A stretch of 64,000 bases of DNA from Silvania hatchlandensis (GCF_025564065.1 NZ_JAMGZK010000032.1:23586-87585); one strand, 5' to 3'. Positions 52,910 to 63,878 are shown, numbered from the stretch's first letter. Made by a program: numbers and translations. The notes: generated by a model from the sequence alone, not told the origin.

Positions 52910-53800
52910 GTGGATTTACGCGATCTGAAAATGTTCCTGCATCTGGCGGATAGCCGCCATTTTGGCCGCAGCGCGCGGGCGATGCACGTCAGCCCCTCCA
53001 CGCTCTCCCGACAGATTCAGCGCCTGGAAGAGGACCTCGGTCAGCCGCTATTTGTGCGCGACAACCGCACGGTCACGCTCACTGAAGCAGGGGAAGAGCT
53101 ACGCATTTTTGCCCAGCAAACGCTATTGCAGTATCAGCAGCTGCGCCACACTATCGATCAGCAGGGCCCGTCGCTCTCTGGCGAACTGCATATCTTTTGC
53201 TCGGTGACGGCGGCATATAGCCATCTGCCGCCGATCCTCGACCGCTTTCGCGCCGAACATCCCTCGGTAGAAATTAAACTCACCACCGGCGATGCCGCCG
53301 ACGCGATGGAAAAAGTGGTGACCAACGAAGCCGACCTGGCGATTGCCGGCAAGCCGGAAACCCTGCCGGGCGCGGTGGCGTTCTCGATGCTGGAGAATCT
53401 GGCGGTGGTCTTGATCGCCCCGGCGCTGCCGTGCCCGGTGCGTAATCAGGTGTCGGTCGACGAACCTGACTGGTCAACGGTGCCCTTTATCATGGCCGAT
53501 CAGGGTCCGGTGCGTCGTCGCATCGAACTGTGGTTTCGCCGTCACAAGATCAGCAATCCATCGATTTATGCCACGGTGGGCGGGCATGAGGCGATGGTGT
53601 CGATGGTGGCGCTCGGCTGCGGCGTGGCGCTGCTGCCGGAAATCGTGCTGGAAAACAGCCCGGAGCCGGTGCGCAACAGGGTGATGATTTTAGAGCGTAG
53701 CGATGAAAAAACGCCGTTTGAGCTTGGTGTCTGCGCACAAAAAAAGCGGCTACATGAGCCGCTCATTGATGCGTTCTGGAAATTGTTACCTAATCACTAA
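52910..53800 (+). CDS. ilvY: LysR-type activator of ilvC
   Basis: 296 residues from GTG at 52910 (MDLRDLKMFLHLADSRHFGRS); a second GTG at 52901 is possible. N-terminal HTH with RSARAMHVSPSTLSRQIQRLE, then an effector domain. Binds tandem operators between ilvY and ilvC, activates ilvC with acetolactate or acetohydroxybutyrate and represses itself. Its stop overlaps the end of convergent ilvA by 4 bases. Confidence 0.95.
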   Translation: MDLRDLKMFLHLADSRHFGRSARAMHVSPSTLSRQIQRLEEDLGQPLFVRDNRTVTLTEAGEELRIFAQQTLLQYQQLRHTIDQQGPSLSGELHIFCSVTAAYSHLPPILDRFRAEHPSVEIKLTTGDAADAMEKVVTNEADLAIAGKPETLPGAVAFSMLENLAVVLIAPALPCPVRNQVSVDEPDWSTVPFIMADQGPVRRRIELWFRRHKISNPSIYATVGGHEAMVSMVALGCGVALLPEIVLENSPEPVRNRVMILERSDEKTPFELGVCAQKKRLHEPLIDAFWKLLPNH

Positions 53801-55341
53801 CCCGCAAGGAAGAACCTGAACGCCGGGTTGTGCGTCTCATCGTGACAGTCATAGCCCAGCTCGTTGAGCCGCGTTTCGAAATCTGGCTCGTGCTCGCCCA
53901 GTTCGAATGCCGCCAGCACGCGACCGAAGTCAGTGCCGTGGCTGCGGTAGTGGAACAGGGAGATATTCCAGTGCGTACCCAGGGTATGCAGGAATTTCAG
54001 CAACGCGCCGGGGGATTCCGGGAACTCGAAGCTGAACAGACGTTCCTGTAACGGCTTCGACGGACGCCCGCCAACCATATAGCGCACGTGCAGCTTCGCC
54101 ATTTCGTCGTCAGACAGATCCACCACGCTGTAGCCGCCTTCGTGCAGCAGGGAGAGGATCTCCTTGCGCTCTTCCAGCCCGCGACTCAGACGCACGCCGA
54201 CAAAAATGCAGGCGTCTTTGGCATCAGCAAAGCGATAGTTAAATTCCGTTACCGAACGGCCACCCAGCAGCTGGCAGAACTTCAGGAAGCTGCCTTTTTC
54301 TTCCGGGATGGTCACGGCCAGTAGCGCTTCACGTTGTTCACCCAACTCGCAGCGTTCAGAGACGTAACGCAGGCCGTGGAAGTTAACGTTGGCACCCGAC
54401 AGAACGTGCGCCAGACGTTCACCGCGAATGTTGTGCTGAGCGATGTATTTTTTCATCCCTGCCAGCGCCAGCGCGCCCGATGGCTCCGCCACCGCACGCA
54501 CATCTTCGAACAGGTCTTTCATCGCCGCGCAGATTGCATCGCTGTCGACGGTAATGATGTCGTCGAGATACTCCCGGCAAACGCGGAAGGTTTCATCCCC
54601 GATGCGCTTCACCGCCACGCCTTCGGCAAACAAACCCACACGCGGCAGATCCACCGGATGTCCGGCGTCCAGCGCCGCCTTCAGGCAGGCGGAATCTTCT
54701 GCTTCCACAGCAATGACTTTGATTTGCGGCATCAGCTGTTTGATCAGCACCGCGACGCCTGCCGCCAGACCGCCACCGCCGACCGGCACAAACACGCGAT
54801 CGAGATGGGCGTCCTGCTGCAGCAGCTCCAGTGCCAGGGTACCCTGTCCGGCGATCACCATCGGATGGTCGAACGGCGGTACCCAGGTGAAGCCCTGCTG
54901 CTGCGACAGTTCAATCGCTTTGGCTTTCGCTTCGTCAAAGTTGGCGCCGTGCAGTAAGACTTCGCCACCAAAACCACGTACCGCATCCACTTTGATATCG
55001 GCAGTCGCTACCGGCATAACGATCAAGGCTTTTAGCCCCAGACGCGCGGCAGAGAAAGCGACGCCCTGAGCATGGTTGCCCGCAGACGCTGTAATCACAC
55101 CACGCGCTTTTTGCTCTTCAGTCAGCCCAGCCATCATTGCGTAGGCACCGCGCAGCTTGAAGCTGTGCACCGGCTGCCTGTCTTCGCGTTTCACCAGGAT
55201 AACGTTATCCAGTCGCGAGGACAGCTTCTCCATCGTTTGCAACGGTGTAACCTGTACCGCTTCATAGACCGGTGCACGCAGCACCGCCCGGAGATATTCC
55301 GCCCCTTCAGGGGCGGCGGATAAGGGTTGGGATTCGGCCAT
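53797..55341 (-). CDS. ilvA: Biosynthetic threonine deaminase
   Basis: 514 residues from the ATG at 55341, the E. coli length; the adjacent ATG at 55344, which overlaps the ilvD stop (TAATG), would add one Met. Catalytic PLP Lys62 in SFKLRGAYAM, and the glycine-rich phosphate loop VGGGGLAAG. Two C-terminal ACT-like regulatory domains bind isoleucine (inhibitor) and valine. First committed step of isoleucine synthesis. Last gene of ilvLGMEDA. Confidence 0.98.
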   Translation of the reverse strand: MAESQPLSAAPEGAEYLRAVLRAPVYEAVQVTPLQTMEKLSSRLDNVILVKREDRQPVHSFKLRGAYAMMAGLTEEQKARGVITASAGNHAQGVAFSAARLGLKALIVMPVATADIKVDAVRGFGGEVLLHGANFDEAKAKAIELSQQQGFTWVPPFDHPMVIAGQGTLALELLQQDAHLDRVFVPVGGGGLAAGVAVLIKQLMPQIKVIAVEAEDSACLKAALDAGHPVDLPRVGLFAEGVAVKRIGDETFRVCREYLDDIITVDSDAICAAMKDLFEDVRAVAEPSGALALAGMKKYIAQHNIRGERLAHVLSGANVNFHGLRYVSERCELGEQREALLAVTIPEEKGSFLKFCQLLGGRSVTEFNYRFADAKDACIFVGVRLSRGLEERKEILSLLHEGGYSVVDLSDDEMAKLHVRYMVGGRPSKPLQERLFSFEFPESPGALLKFLHTLGTHWNISLFHYRSHGTDFGRVLAAFELGEHEPDFETRLNELGYDCHDETHNPAFRFFLAG

Positions 55342-55343
55342 CA

Positions 55344-57194
55344 TTAGCCCCCAAGTTTGGATTTATCACGTACAGCGCCTTTATCTGCACTGGTGGCGAG
55401 GGTCGCGTAAGCGCGCAGGGCGAAGGAAACTTCACGCTGCCGATCTTTCGGCGTCCAGGCTTGATCCCCGCGCGCTTCCTGCGCTTCACGACGGGCTGCC
55501 AGCTCCCGATCGCTCAGCTGCAGCTGAATGCCGCGATTCGGAATATCAATGGCAATCAGGTCACCATCTTCAATCAGCGCAATGTTACCGCCGCTGGCCG
55601 CTTCCGGTGAAGCGTGACCAATGGAAAGTCCCGATGTCCCGCCAGAGAAACGACCATCGGTGATCAGAGCGCAGGCTTTGCCCAGACCCATCGATTTGAG
55701 GAAGGTGGTCGGGTAGAGCATCTCCTGCATCCCCGGTCCGCCTTTCGGCCCTTCATAACGGATCACCACCACATCTCCGGCGACCACTTTACCGCCGAGA
55801 ATGGCTTCTACCGCATCGTCCTGGCTTTCATAGACTTTTGCCGGACCGGTAAATTTGAGGATGCTGTCATCCACACCTGCGGTTTTTACGATACAGCCAT
55901 TTTCGGCCACGTTGCCGTACAGCACCGCCAGGCCACCATCTTTGCTGTAAGCATGTTCCAGCGAGCGGATGCAGCCTTCAGCGCGATCGTCATCAAGGGT
56001 ATCCCAACGACAATCCTGCGAGAACGCCTGGGTAGTACGAATACCCGCCGGGCCGGCGCGGAACATGCTTTTCACAGCTTCGTCTTTGGTTAGCATGACG
56101 TCGTACTGATCCAATGTTTGCGGCAACGTCAGGCCAAGAATGTTTTTCACCTCACGGTTCAACAGTCCAGCGCGATCCAGCTCGCCCAGGATCCCCAGCA
56201 CGCCACCAGCACGGTGAACATCTTCCATGTGGTATTTAGGGGTGCTTGGCGCGACCTTACACAGCTGCGGCACTTTGCGGGACAGCTGATCGATGTCGGT
56301 CATGGTGAAATCAATTTCGGCTTCCTGCGCAGCAGCCAACAGGTGCAGAACGGTGTTAGTGGAACCGCCCATGGCGATATCCAGCGTCATGGCGTTTTCA
56401 AACGCCGCTTTGTTGGCGATATTGCGCGGCAGTGCGCTGACATCATCCTGCTCATAGTAGCGTTTGGTCAGTTCAACGATGCGCTTACCGGCACTGAGGA
56501 ACAGCGCTTTACGATCGGCGTGCGTGGCCAGCAGTGAACCATTCGCCGGCTGGGATAAGCCCAGCGCTTCGGTCAGACAGTTCATCGAGTTGGCGGTGAA
56601 CATACCGGAACAAGAGCCGCAGGTCGGGCACGCAGAACGCTCAACCTGTTCGCTCTGTTCGTCGGACACTTTCGGGTCGGCGCCCTGAATCATCGCGTCA
56701 ACCAGGTCGAGCTTGATGATTTTATCGGAAAGCTTGGTCTTACCCGCTTCCATTGGGCCACCGGAGACGAAGATCACCGGAATGTTCAGACGCAGGGAGG
56801 CCATCAGCATCCCCGGGGTGATTTTGTCGCAGTTGGAGATACAGACCATCGCATCGGCGCAGTGGGCGTTAACCATGTACTCCACCGAGTCGGCAATCAG
56901 CTCGCGCGACGGCAGTGAATAAAGCATGCCCCCGTGCCCCATCGCGATCCCGTCATCCACGGCGATGGTATTAAACTCTTTTGCCACGCCGCCAGAAGCT
57001 TCAATCTGTTCGGCAACCAGCTTCCCGAGATCGCGAAGGTGAACGTGACCCGGTACGAATTGGGTAAAAGAGTTGACCACGGCAATGATCGGCTTACCGA
57101 AGTCGGCGTCGGTCATCCCGGTGGCGCGCCACAGCGCGCGGGCACCCGCCATATTGCGGCCATGAGTGGTGGTGGCGGAACGGTACTTAGGCAT
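55344..57194 (-). CDS. ilvD: Dihydroxy-acid dehydratase
   Basis: 616 residues with the iron-sulfur ligands in [10 protein letters not shown] and [11 protein letters not shown], and the C-terminal [11 protein letters not shown]. Dehydrates dihydroxy acids to 2-keto acids in the isoleucine/valine pathway. Stop overlaps the ilvA start region by one base; 63 bases separate it from ilvE. Confidence 0.98.
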   Translation of the reverse strand: MPKYRSATTTHGRNMAGARALWRATGMTDADFGKPIIAVVNSFTQFVPGHVHLRDLGKLVAEQIEASGGVAKEFNTIAVDDGIAMGHGGMLYSLPSRELIADSVEYMVNAHCADAMVCISNCDKITPGMLMASLRLNIPVIFVSGGPMEAGKTKLSDKIIKLDLVDAMIQGADPKVSDEQSEQVERSACPTCGSCSGMFTANSMNCLTEALGLSQPANGSLLATHADRKALFLSAGKRIVELTKRYYEQDDVSALPRNIANKAAFENAMTLDIAMGGSTNTVLHLLAAAQEAEIDFTMTDIDQLSRKVPQLCKVAPSTPKYHMEDVHRAGGVLGILGELDRAGLLNREVKNILGLTLPQTLDQYDVMLTKDEAVKSMFRAGPAGIRTTQAFSQDCRWDTLDDDRAEGCIRSLEHAYSKDGGLAVLYGNVAENGCIVKTAGVDDSILKFTGPAKVYESQDDAVEAILGGKVVAGDVVVIRYEGPKGGPGMQEMLYPTTFLKSMGLGKACALITDGRFSGGTSGLSIGHASPEAASGGNIALIEDGDLIAIDIPNRGIQLQLSDRELAARREAQEARGDQAWTPKDRQREVSFALRAYATLATSADKGAVRDKSKLGG

Positions 57195-57257
57195 GCGTTA
57201 TTTACTCCCGTCTATCTGGTAAATGGGACGGTGCGTGCCGTCCCATATTTAAGCGTA

Positions 57258-58184
57258 TTAGTTAACCTGATCCAACCAACCCCATTTATCTTCGGTTTCA
57301 CCGGTGAAGAGGCCAAAGAAAGCGTCCTGAATACGTTTGGTGACCGGACCACGGCGGCCTTCACCGACCTGAATACCGTCAACGCTGCGTACCGGGGTGA
57401 TCTCTGCCGCGGTGCCCGACATGAAGACTTCATCTGCAAGATACAGCGATTCGCGGGAAAGCACCTGCTCACGCACTTCGATCCCCAGATCCTGCGCCAG
57501 CTTGATGATAGCGTCACGGGTGATGCCCGGCAGAGCAGATGAGGTGAACGGCGGAGTGAACAGAATGCCGTCTTTCACCTCGAAGAGGTTCTCGCCCGCA
57601 CCTTCGGAGATGTAGCCGTTCACATCCAGCGCGATCCCTTCCTGGTAGCCGTGACGGCGCGCTTCGCTGCCAACCAGCAGAGAAGAGAGGTAGTTACCGC
57701 CCGCTTTTGCGGCGGTCGGGATGGTGTTTGGTGCCACGCGGTTCCAGGAGGAGACCATGGCATCGATCCCTTGCTCCAGCGCTTCTGCACCCAGGTATGC
57801 CCCCCACGGGAACGCTGCGATGATCACATCGGTGGTGTAACCTGCTGGCGGGTTGACGCCCATACCGACATCCCCCACGAACACCAGTGGACGAATATAG
57901 GCGCTGGTCAGGCTGTTTTTACGAATGACGGCGCGGCAGGCCTCCATCAGCTCGTCAACGCTCTGAGAAACCGGGAAGCGATAAATTTTGGCTGAGTCAC
58001 GCAGACGCTGCATGTGTTCGCGGTGGCGGAACACCACTGGACCTTTGTGAGAATCGTAGCAACGGATACCTTCAAACACAGAAGTACCGTAGTGCAGGGC
58101 GTGGGACATCACGTGGACTTTAGCGTCCTCCCAGCGGATCATCTCACCATTGGACCAAATGAAATCAGCTTTTTTCGTCGTCAT
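57258..58184 (-). CDS. ilvE: Branched-chain amino acid aminotransferase
   Basis: 308 residues, class IV PLP fold with the catalytic Lys in NTIPTAAKAGGNYLSS and VFMSGTAAEITPV binding phosphate. Final transamination to Ile, Val and Leu. E. coli has one more C-terminal residue. 17 bases after ilvM. Confidence 0.97.
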   Translation of the reverse strand: MTTKKADFIWSNGEMIRWEDAKVHVMSHALHYGTSVFEGIRCYDSHKGPVVFRHREHMQRLRDSAKIYRFPVSQSVDELMEACRAVIRKNSLTSAYIRPLVFVGDVGMGVNPPAGYTTDVIIAAFPWGAYLGAEALEQGIDAMVSSWNRVAPNTIPTAAKAGGNYLSSLLVGSEARRHGYQEGIALDVNGYISEGAGENLFEVKDGILFTPPFTSSALPGITRDAIIKLAQDLGIEVREQVLSRESLYLADEVFMSGTAAEITPVRSVDGIQVGEGRRGPVTKRIQDAFFGLFTGETEDKWGWLDQVN

Positions 58185-58201
58185 TTCTCTTCCTTTTGCG
58201 C

Positions 58202-58471
58202 TCAGGCGCGGATTTGTTGTGTTTGTGATGAGGCTGCACGCTGCTGGATCTCAACCCGGGCGACGTCGACCAATTTGCTCAACTGGCTAAACAGTAAGTC
58301 GACGGGGCGCTGGCTGGCAACGGTCAATTCAATATTTATGTTCTGGGCATCGGTGGCGGTTTCCATATTCATCGAACAAATCTGGAATCCACGATGGCGT
58401 ACCACGCGCAATACACGTTCTAACGTTTCCGGGTTGAAGCGAGCCAGCACGGCGACCTGATGATGCATCAT
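58202..58471 (-). CDS. ilvM: Acetolactate synthase II small subunit
   Basis: 89 residues, a single ACT domain: [25 protein letters not shown]. Regulatory partner of IlvG. Overlaps ilvG by 4 bases (ATGA), giving coupled translation of the two subunits. Confidence 0.96.
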   Translation of the reverse strand: MMHHQVAVLARFNPETLERVLRVVRHRGFQICSMNMETATDAQNINIELTVASQRPVDLLFSQLSKLVDVARVEIQQRAASSQTQQIRA

Positions 58472-60114
58472 GATAATTTCTCCAGCATTTGTGAGTTACT
58501 GGCGCCGGGCGGCACCAACGGCCAGACATTCTCAAGCTCGTCGATTGAGACATGAAGCAGGTAAGGCCCCTTGCTTGACAGCATTTCATCAAGTGCCGCT
58601 TCAACCTGGTCTTTACGGGTGATGTGCTGGCCAGGGATACCGAAAGCGCTGGCCAGAACGAGAAAATCGGGGTTATCGGTGAGGGTGGTTTCGCTGTAAC
58701 GCTCCTCAAAAAAGAGCTGCTGCCACTGGCGCACCATGCCTAAACGCTGGTTATCCAGCAGCACGATTTTCACCGGTAACTGCTTGCGCTTGATGGTGCC
58801 CAGCTCCTGCACGTTCATCATAAATGAACCATCACCGGAGACGCAGATCACCGTATCGTTCGGGCGTGCTACCTGGGCACCCACGGCGGCAGGCAGACCG
58901 AAGCCCATCGTGCCTAACCCGCTTGAGGTGATGAAGTTTTCCGGGCGCGTGTAGGTCATGTGCTGAGCCGACCACATCTGATGCTGGCCTACGTCGGTGG
59001 TCACCACGCTGTCTGCAGGTTTGCGATCAGACAGCTGCTTCAGCAGCAGCGGCGCATAGATGGCTTCGCCCGGATGATCGTAGCGCCAGGCATGCTCACC
59101 GCGCATCTCAGCGGCGTGCTGACGCCACGCGTCAATCGCTAAAGGCTGCTGTAAGGCTGGCAACAGCGCATTGAGGTCGCCCTGCAACGCCACATGGGTC
59201 TGGCGCAGTTTGTTCATTTCTGCCGGGTCGATATCCATATGAATGACTTTTGCATTCGGCGCGAAGGTATTCAACTTGCCGGTTACGCGGTCATCAAAGC
59301 GCGCACCCACGGCGATTAACAGATCGCACTCCTGCACGGCGAGGTTTGCCGCTTTCGTACCATGCATCCCCAGCATCCCGAGGTAGTACGGATAGTCGGC
59401 ATCAACCGCGCCCAGCCCTTTCAAGGTACAAGTCGCAGGCATTTGGGTTGTGGCGATAAACTCGCGCAGGGCGGGAACCGCCTGTGCCATACCGACGCCA
59501 CCGCCAACGTAGAGAACAGGTTTTTTCGCCTGTACCAGCATCTGACTGGCTTCGTCGACCTCAGCGAACGGGAAAGTGCCGTCGCTCTCGACAGTAGAGA
59601 AGTGTGGCTCCAGATCGCCCACAGCAATCTGAACGTCTTTAGGAATATCGATCAGAACCGGACCTGGACGGCCTGAGTTTGCCACCTCAAAGGCTTCCGC
59701 CATGACGCGCGGGAGCTCTTCGAGAGATTGCACGAGGAAACTGTGTTTAGTACAAGCCAGTGACAAACCGAGAACGTCCACTTCCTGAAATGCGTCAGTA
59801 CCAATAAGAGGGGAGGCTACCTGGCCGGTGATGGCCACAACAGGAACGGAATCAAGCAGCGCATCAGCCAGGCCGGTGATCAGATTGGTTGCGCCCGGGC
59901 CGGAGGTCGCCATACAGACGCCGGTTTTACCCGTTGCGCGTGCATAACCAATGGCCGCCATAGCCGCACCCTGCTCATGTCGGCACAACAGATGTTCCAC
60001 GCCGCCGTCATACAATGCATCATAAATCGGCATAATTGCGCCACCCGGGTAACCGAAGATTGTCTCGACACCCTGCGCTCGCAACGCATGTACTACCCAC
60101 TGTGCGCCATTCAT
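58468..60114 (-). CDS. ilvG: Acetolactate synthase II large subunit (intact)
   Basis: 548 residues without interruption. ThDP-dependent: catalytic Glu47 in [11 protein letters not shown], and the ThDP-binding [14 protein letters not shown] in the C-terminal domain; a FAD-binding middle domain. Condenses pyruvate with pyruvate or 2-ketobutyrate. In E. coli K-12 this gene has a frameshift; here it is whole, so isozyme II, which resists valine inhibition, should be active. Confidence 0.98.
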   Translation of the reverse strand: MNGAQWVVHALRAQGVETIFGYPGGAIMPIYDALYDGGVEHLLCRHEQGAAMAAIGYARATGKTGVCMATSGPGATNLITGLADALLDSVPVVAITGQVASPLIGTDAFQEVDVLGLSLACTKHSFLVQSLEELPRVMAEAFEVANSGRPGPVLIDIPKDVQIAVGDLEPHFSTVESDGTFPFAEVDEASQMLVQAKKPVLYVGGGVGMAQAVPALREFIATTQMPATCTLKGLGAVDADYPYYLGMLGMHGTKAANLAVQECDLLIAVGARFDDRVTGKLNTFAPNAKVIHMDIDPAEMNKLRQTHVALQGDLNALLPALQQPLAIDAWRQHAAEMRGEHAWRYDHPGEAIYAPLLLKQLSDRKPADSVVTTDVGQHQMWSAQHMTYTRPENFITSSGLGTMGFGLPAAVGAQVARPNDTVICVSGDGSFMMNVQELGTIKRKQLPVKIVLLDNQRLGMVRQWQQLFFEERYSETTLTDNPDFLVLASAFGIPGQHITRKDQVEAALDEMLSSKGPYLLHVSIDELENVWPLVPPGASNSQMLEKLS

Positions 60115-60200
60115 AGTTAGTTCCCCGTCGTAAATCGGTAGAAACAGAATTTTATGCTATCGGCCATCATCTGCTCCTCAGTTATATTTTAAGGTCATAA

Positions 60201-60232
60201 AAAAACCCCCGGACCTTTCGGTGCGGGGGTCT
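60201..60232 (-). terminator. ilv operon attenuator
   Basis: On the minus strand ACCCCCGCACCGAAAGG-TCCGGGGGT followed by a T run, 22 bases after ilvL. Alternative pairing with the leader controls read-through into ilvGMEDA according to charged tRNA for Ile, Val and Leu. Confidence 0.9.
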
Positions 60233-60253
60233 TAGTTCGTTAAGGCTTGATTT

Positions 60254-60352
60254 CTAAGCCTTTCCTCGTCCAAGTGCAGCCCCGCACGGTGGGATAATAA
60301 TCACCACCACGCTAATCACGACCAGGCTAATCACTCGTAGAAGGGCTGTCAT
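60254..60352 (-). CDS. ilvL: ilvGMEDA leader peptide
   Basis: 32 codons, translating to a peptide identical to the E. coli leader as I recall it: it starts MTALLRVISLVVIS, runs through VVVIIIPPCG and ends GRGKA. Dense in Val (7), Ile (5) and Leu codons, the amino acids that set attenuation. Located just upstream of the attenuator hairpin. Confidence 0.95.
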   Translation of the reverse strand: MTALLRVISLVVISVVVIIIPPCGAALGRGKA

Positions 60353-60692
60353 TTTCAGTTCTTTTGGCTTCTTGTTCGAAGGAATACCTAAAGAGTTACC
60401 ACAGATAGCGCTTCAGATACAATATTTTTTTATAATCCACTTCGTTATTACGTGAATAGTTTAGATAAAAATCATTGTTTTTTATAACAAAAACAGAAAA
60501 TGAATTATTTTCATTTTTTAATGCGCTCGACAGCCAGAAGCCATGCTTATCACAAAATGCGAGCAGGTATCCAGGATGATGAAAAGCTTACAGTTTTGGC
60601 AAAGTTATTCGGAATGGTGTACGTAATACCGCAATTCGCAGGTAAAAATAGCTGTCTGCCGATGACATAGTAAGTCTTCAAGGAGGATGTTT
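60353..60692. other. Intergenic region between ilvL and yifB
   Basis: 340 bases with divergent promoters for the ilv operon and yifB. A very AT-rich stretch at about 60416-60520 lies upstream of the ilv promoter, where E. coli has IHF and upstream activating sequences. I cannot assign the -35/-10 boxes with confidence and see no further gene. Confidence 0.5.
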
Positions 60693-62213
60693 ATGTCATT
60701 GTCGGTTATCTATACCCGCGCTGCGTTAGGCGTAGAAGCGCCACTTATTTCGGTCGAAGTCCATCTCAGTAATGGTCTGCCAGGGCTAACGCTGGTCGGG
60801 CTACCGGAAACGACGGTCAAAGAGGCCAGGGATCGCGTGCGCAGCGCCATTATCAACAGCGGTTACACCTTCCCGGCAAAAAAGATCACCATTAATTTGG
60901 CCCCGGCTGATTTGCCCAAAGAAGGTGGTCGATATGATTTACCTATCGCCATTGCGCTTCTCGCTGCTTCTGAGCAACTCTCTTCCTCCCTATTAAGTCG
61001 TTACGAGTTTGTAGGTGAACTCGCGCTTACAGGCGCATTAAGAGGGGTTCCCGGAGCAATATCCGGTGCTATGGCGGCTATACGCGCCGGGAGAGAGATT
61101 ATTGTCGCCACAGATAACGCTGCAGAAGTCAGTCTGATTGAAGAAAAAGGCTGTCTGGTGGCCGAACACCTCCAGGAAGTGTGCGCCTTTCTTGAAGGTC
61201 GCCATGAATTAGCAGCGCCAGCAGGGGAGCCGTGTCTCGCAGAAAACGACATTCACGATATCAGTGACATCATCGGTCAGGAACAGGGAAAACGAGCGCT
61301 GGAGATCACTGCCGCTGGGGCCCATAACCTGCTGCTCATTGGGCCACCGGGCACGGGAAAAACCATGCTAGCGAGTCGGCTCAATGGGCTACTGCCGCCG
61401 CTCAGCAACCATGAAGCACTGGAAAGTGCGGCTATCGTTAGCCTGGTGAATGCCACGTCACTGCATAAGCAGTGGCGCCGACGCCCTTTCCGCGCCCCGC
61501 ACCATAGCGCCTCGCTGATGGCAATGGTCGGTGGGGGGTCCATCCCCGGGCCGGGAGAGATCTCGCTGGCGCATAATGGCATCCTCTTTCTCGATGAATT
61601 GCCCGAGTTTGAACGGCGCGTGCTTGATGCTTTGCGTGAACCGATTGAATCCGGTCAGATCAATATCTCCCGGACGCGGGCCAAGATAAGCTATCCCGCC
61701 CGCTTTCAGCTTATTGCCGCCATGAATCCAAGCCCCACGGGACACTATCAAGGCAATCATAACCGCTGTACGCCCGAACAGACGCTACGCTATCTTGGGC
61801 GTTTATCGGGCCCTTTCCTCGATCGCTTTGATTTGTCGCTTGAGATCCCGCTTCCGCCACCGGGATTGCTGAGTCAGACGCACAAAACGGGAGAAACCAG
61901 CAAAACCGTGCGCACCCGAGTTATCGCCGCACAGGACCGGCAGCTGGCGCGGCAACATAAACGCAACGCCCTTCTGGATAACGCCGAGATCCGCGAGTTT
62001 TGTCAGCTGATACCTGAGGATGCGCTATGGCTGGAGCAGACGTTTACGCGGTTCGGCCTGTCGGTACGCGCCTGGCAACGCTTGCTGAAGGTAGCGCGCA
62101 CCATTGCCGATCTGGAGGAGAGTGAAATGATTGAACGCAGACATTTGCAGGAGGCACTAAGCTACCGCGCAATTGATCGTCTGTTGTTGCATCTGCAAAA
62201 AATGCTGGCATGA
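60693..62213 (+). CDS. yifB: ComM-like Mg-chelatase-family ATPase YifB
   Basis: 506 residues from the ATG at 60693 (MSLSVIYTRAALGVEAP), placed 6 bases after AGGAGG; an ATG at 60687 falls inside the binding site. N-terminal ChlI-like domain, AAA+ core with Walker A GPPGTGKT, then ILFLDELPEFER and AAMNPSPTGHYQGNHNRC. Related to ComM, a hexameric branch-migration helicase in natural transformation; the role in enterics is unclear. Some middle segments (for example residues 170-200) diverge from E. coli. Confidence 0.93.
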   Translation: MSLSVIYTRAALGVEAPLISVEVHLSNGLPGLTLVGLPETTVKEARDRVRSAIINSGYTFPAKKITINLAPADLPKEGGRYDLPIAIALLAASEQLSSSLLSRYEFVGELALTGALRGVPGAISGAMAAIRAGREIIVATDNAAEVSLIEEKGCLVAEHLQEVCAFLEGRHELAAPAGEPCLAENDIHDISDIIGQEQGKRALEITAAGAHNLLLIGPPGTGKTMLASRLNGLLPPLSNHEALESAAIVSLVNATSLHKQWRRRPFRAPHHSASLMAMVGGGSIPGPGEISLAHNGILFLDELPEFERRVLDALREPIESGQINISRTRAKISYPARFQLIAAMNPSPTGHYQGNHNRCTPEQTLRYLGRLSGPFLDRFDLSLEIPLPPPGLLSQTHKTGETSKTVRTRVIAAQDRQLARQHKRNALLDNAEIREFCQLIPEDALWLEQTFTRFGLSVRAWQRLLKVARTIADLEESEMIERRHLQEALSYRAIDRLLLHLQKMLA

Positions 62214-62239
62214 AAAAAGGGGCCGTAGCCCCTTCTTCT
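62214..62239. terminator. Bidirectional terminator between yifB and maoP
   Basis: Stem AAGGGGC-CGTA-GCCCCTT with A run before and T-rich sequence after, between convergent genes. Confidence 0.8.
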
Positions 62240-62577
62240 TAATCGTCTGAATCAGTGTAGTCTTCCGCGCCTTCCATCTGTGGTTTTCCACCAGACAGAG
62301 TATGGAAGCGTTTTGGACGCTTAATTCGCGCCATATACTTGATCCACACGCGCTCCGCTTCCGTTACCGGCTCACGCTCACCGCGGCAAACGGCAACAAA
62401 CAGTTTTTCGTCTTCGGTAATGGGTTCACGTTTTCCCAAATCCAGCTCATTGAAGGCATAACCCTGGCGTTCAAGCAGTTGAGCTTCTTTGATGGTGAAA
62501 TCACCATGGCGAGAAAATCCGCGTGGATAATTTTTGTTGTCGAAAAAACGATTAGTTGTCGTAAAGCTTTCCGCCAT
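62239..62577 (-). CDS. maoP: Macrodomain Ori protein MaoP (YifE)
   Basis: 112 residues, matching E. coli MaoP ([27 protein letters not shown]; ends AEDYTDSDD with an acidic tail). Together with the nearby maoS site it is needed for organisation of the Ori macrodomain in E. coli. Divergent from hdfR. Confidence 0.95.
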   Translation of the reverse strand: MAESFTTTNRFFDNKNYPRGFSRHGDFTIKEAQLLERQGYAFNELDLGKREPITEDEKLFVAVCRGEREPVTEAERVWIKYMARIKRPKRFHTLSGGKPQMEGAEDYTDSDD

Positions 62578-62695
62578 CCTACACGCTCCTATATCTTTGG
62601 CCGAGCTATTTATGGCGCGGAGTATTAGTTACGCTTGACAGAGTGTAAAACAAAACATTTAAATCATAACGACAAATTATTTTGCGGAGAAAACC

Positions 62696-63517
62696 GTGGA
62701 TACGGAATTGCTAAAAACTTTTCTCGAAGTGAGCAGGACTCGTCACTTTGGGCGCGCCGCAGAAGCGCTATATCTGACGCAGTCGGCTGTCAGCTTTCGT
62801 ATTCGGCAGCTTGAAAACCAGCTAGGCGTGAATCTTTTCACTCGTCATCGCAACAATATTCGCTTAACGCCAGCGGGTGAAAAGCTCCTGCCTTATGCAG
62901 AAACGTTAATGAGCACCTGGCAGGCCGCGCGTAAAGAGGTCGCTCATACCTCCAAGCATAATGAGTTCTCGATCGGGGCCAGCGCCTCGCTATGGGAGTG
63001 CATGCTTAGTCCCTGGCTGAGCCGCTTATATCGCTCTCATGGGCAGCTACAGTTTGAAGCGCGTATTGCACAGCGACAATCGCTGGTTAAACAGCTGCAT
63101 GAAAGACAGTTGGATCTGCTGATTACCACTGAAGCACCAAAAATGGATGAATTTAGCAGCCAGATCCTCGGGCAATTCACACTGGCGCTGTATGCCGCTG
63201 CACCCGCAGCCATGAAAGCCGATCTGAATTATCTCCGACTGGAGTGGGGACCCGATTTTCAACCACACGAGGCCGGACTGATTGCCCATGATGATGTTCC
63301 TGTGCTGACTACCAGTTCTGCTGAGATCGCGTGTCAGCAGCTCGCGTCGTTAAAAGGTTGCACCTGGTTACCGCAGCGGTGGGCCAGTAGTAAACCTGGG
63401 TTACACACAGTGACGGATTCAGCCACGCTCCAGAGGCCGCTCTATGCCATCTGGCTTCAGAACAGTGACAAGCAAGGACAGATTAAAGATCTATTAAAAA
63501 TTAACGTGATGGATTGA
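62696..63517 (+). CDS. hdfR: LysR-type regulator HdfR
   Basis: 273 residues starting with GTG ([25 protein letters not shown]), preceded by GCGGAGA. N-terminal LysR HTH ([18 protein letters not shown]) strongly conserved; the effector domain is a few residues shorter than in E. coli (279). Known to repress flhDC and activate gltBD in E. coli. Adjacent maoP is divergent. Confidence 0.94.
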   Translation: MDTELLKTFLEVSRTRHFGRAAEALYLTQSAVSFRIRQLENQLGVNLFTRHRNNIRLTPAGEKLLPYAETLMSTWQAARKEVAHTSKHNEFSIGASASLWECMLSPWLSRLYRSHGQLQFEARIAQRQSLVKQLHERQLDLLITTEAPKMDEFSSQILGQFTLALYAAAPAAMKADLNYLRLEWGPDFQPHEAGLIAHDDVPVLTTSSAEIACQQLASLKGCTWLPQRWASSKPGLHTVTDSATLQRPLYAIWLQNSDKQGQIKDLLKINVMD

Positions 63518-63582
63518 GTAGAAAGGTTGCAGGGACGCAACTTACAGACCTGAAGGGATGTTGCCAGCACTTTATTACAGGC

Positions 63583-63610
63583 AAAAAAAATCCTTTGCCG
63601 AAGCAAAGGA
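63583..63610 (-). terminator. Terminator of the rrn-tRNA-Asp-tRNA-Trp transcript
   Basis: On the minus strand TCCTTTGC-TTCG-GCAAAGGA followed by a run of eight T, downstream of tRNA-Trp. Confidence 0.92.
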
Positions 63611-63619
63611 TCCTTTATA

Positions 63620-63695
63620 TGGCAGGGGCGGAGAGACTCGAACTCGCGACACCCGGTTTTGGAGACCGGTGCTCTACCAACTGAGCTACGCCCCT
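63620..63695 (-). tRNA. trpT: tRNA-Trp (anticodon CCA)
   Basis: 76 bases with encoded CCA; AGGGGCGTAGCTCAGTTGG start, anticodon loop CTCCAAA, T-arm GAGTTCGAGTCTC. Distal tRNA of the ribosomal operon, as after rrnC in E. coli. Confidence 0.97.
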
Positions 63696-63748
63696 AAATT
63701 TTCTTACTATTAAGCCTGCTAATATAGCAGGCTTAATATCTTAATAAG

Positions 63749-63825
63749 TGGCGGAACGGACGGGACTCGAACCCGCGACCCCCTGCGTGACAGGCAGGTA
63801 TTCTAACCGACTGAACTACCGCTCC
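63749..63825 (-). tRNA. aspT: tRNA-Asp (anticodon GTC)
   Basis: 77 bases with encoded CCA; GGAGCGGTAGTTCAGTCGG start, anticodon loop CTGTCAC. Lies between the 5S gene and tRNA-Trp. Confidence 0.97.
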
Positions 63826-63878
63826 ACCGAAGACTTCTGTAACCACCGGTTTATTACCCCGGTTTACTACTTAATTTG

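Noticed and set aside
58468..60114. Frameshift in ilvG as in E. coli K-12
   Set aside because: The frame is continuous from 60114 to 58468.
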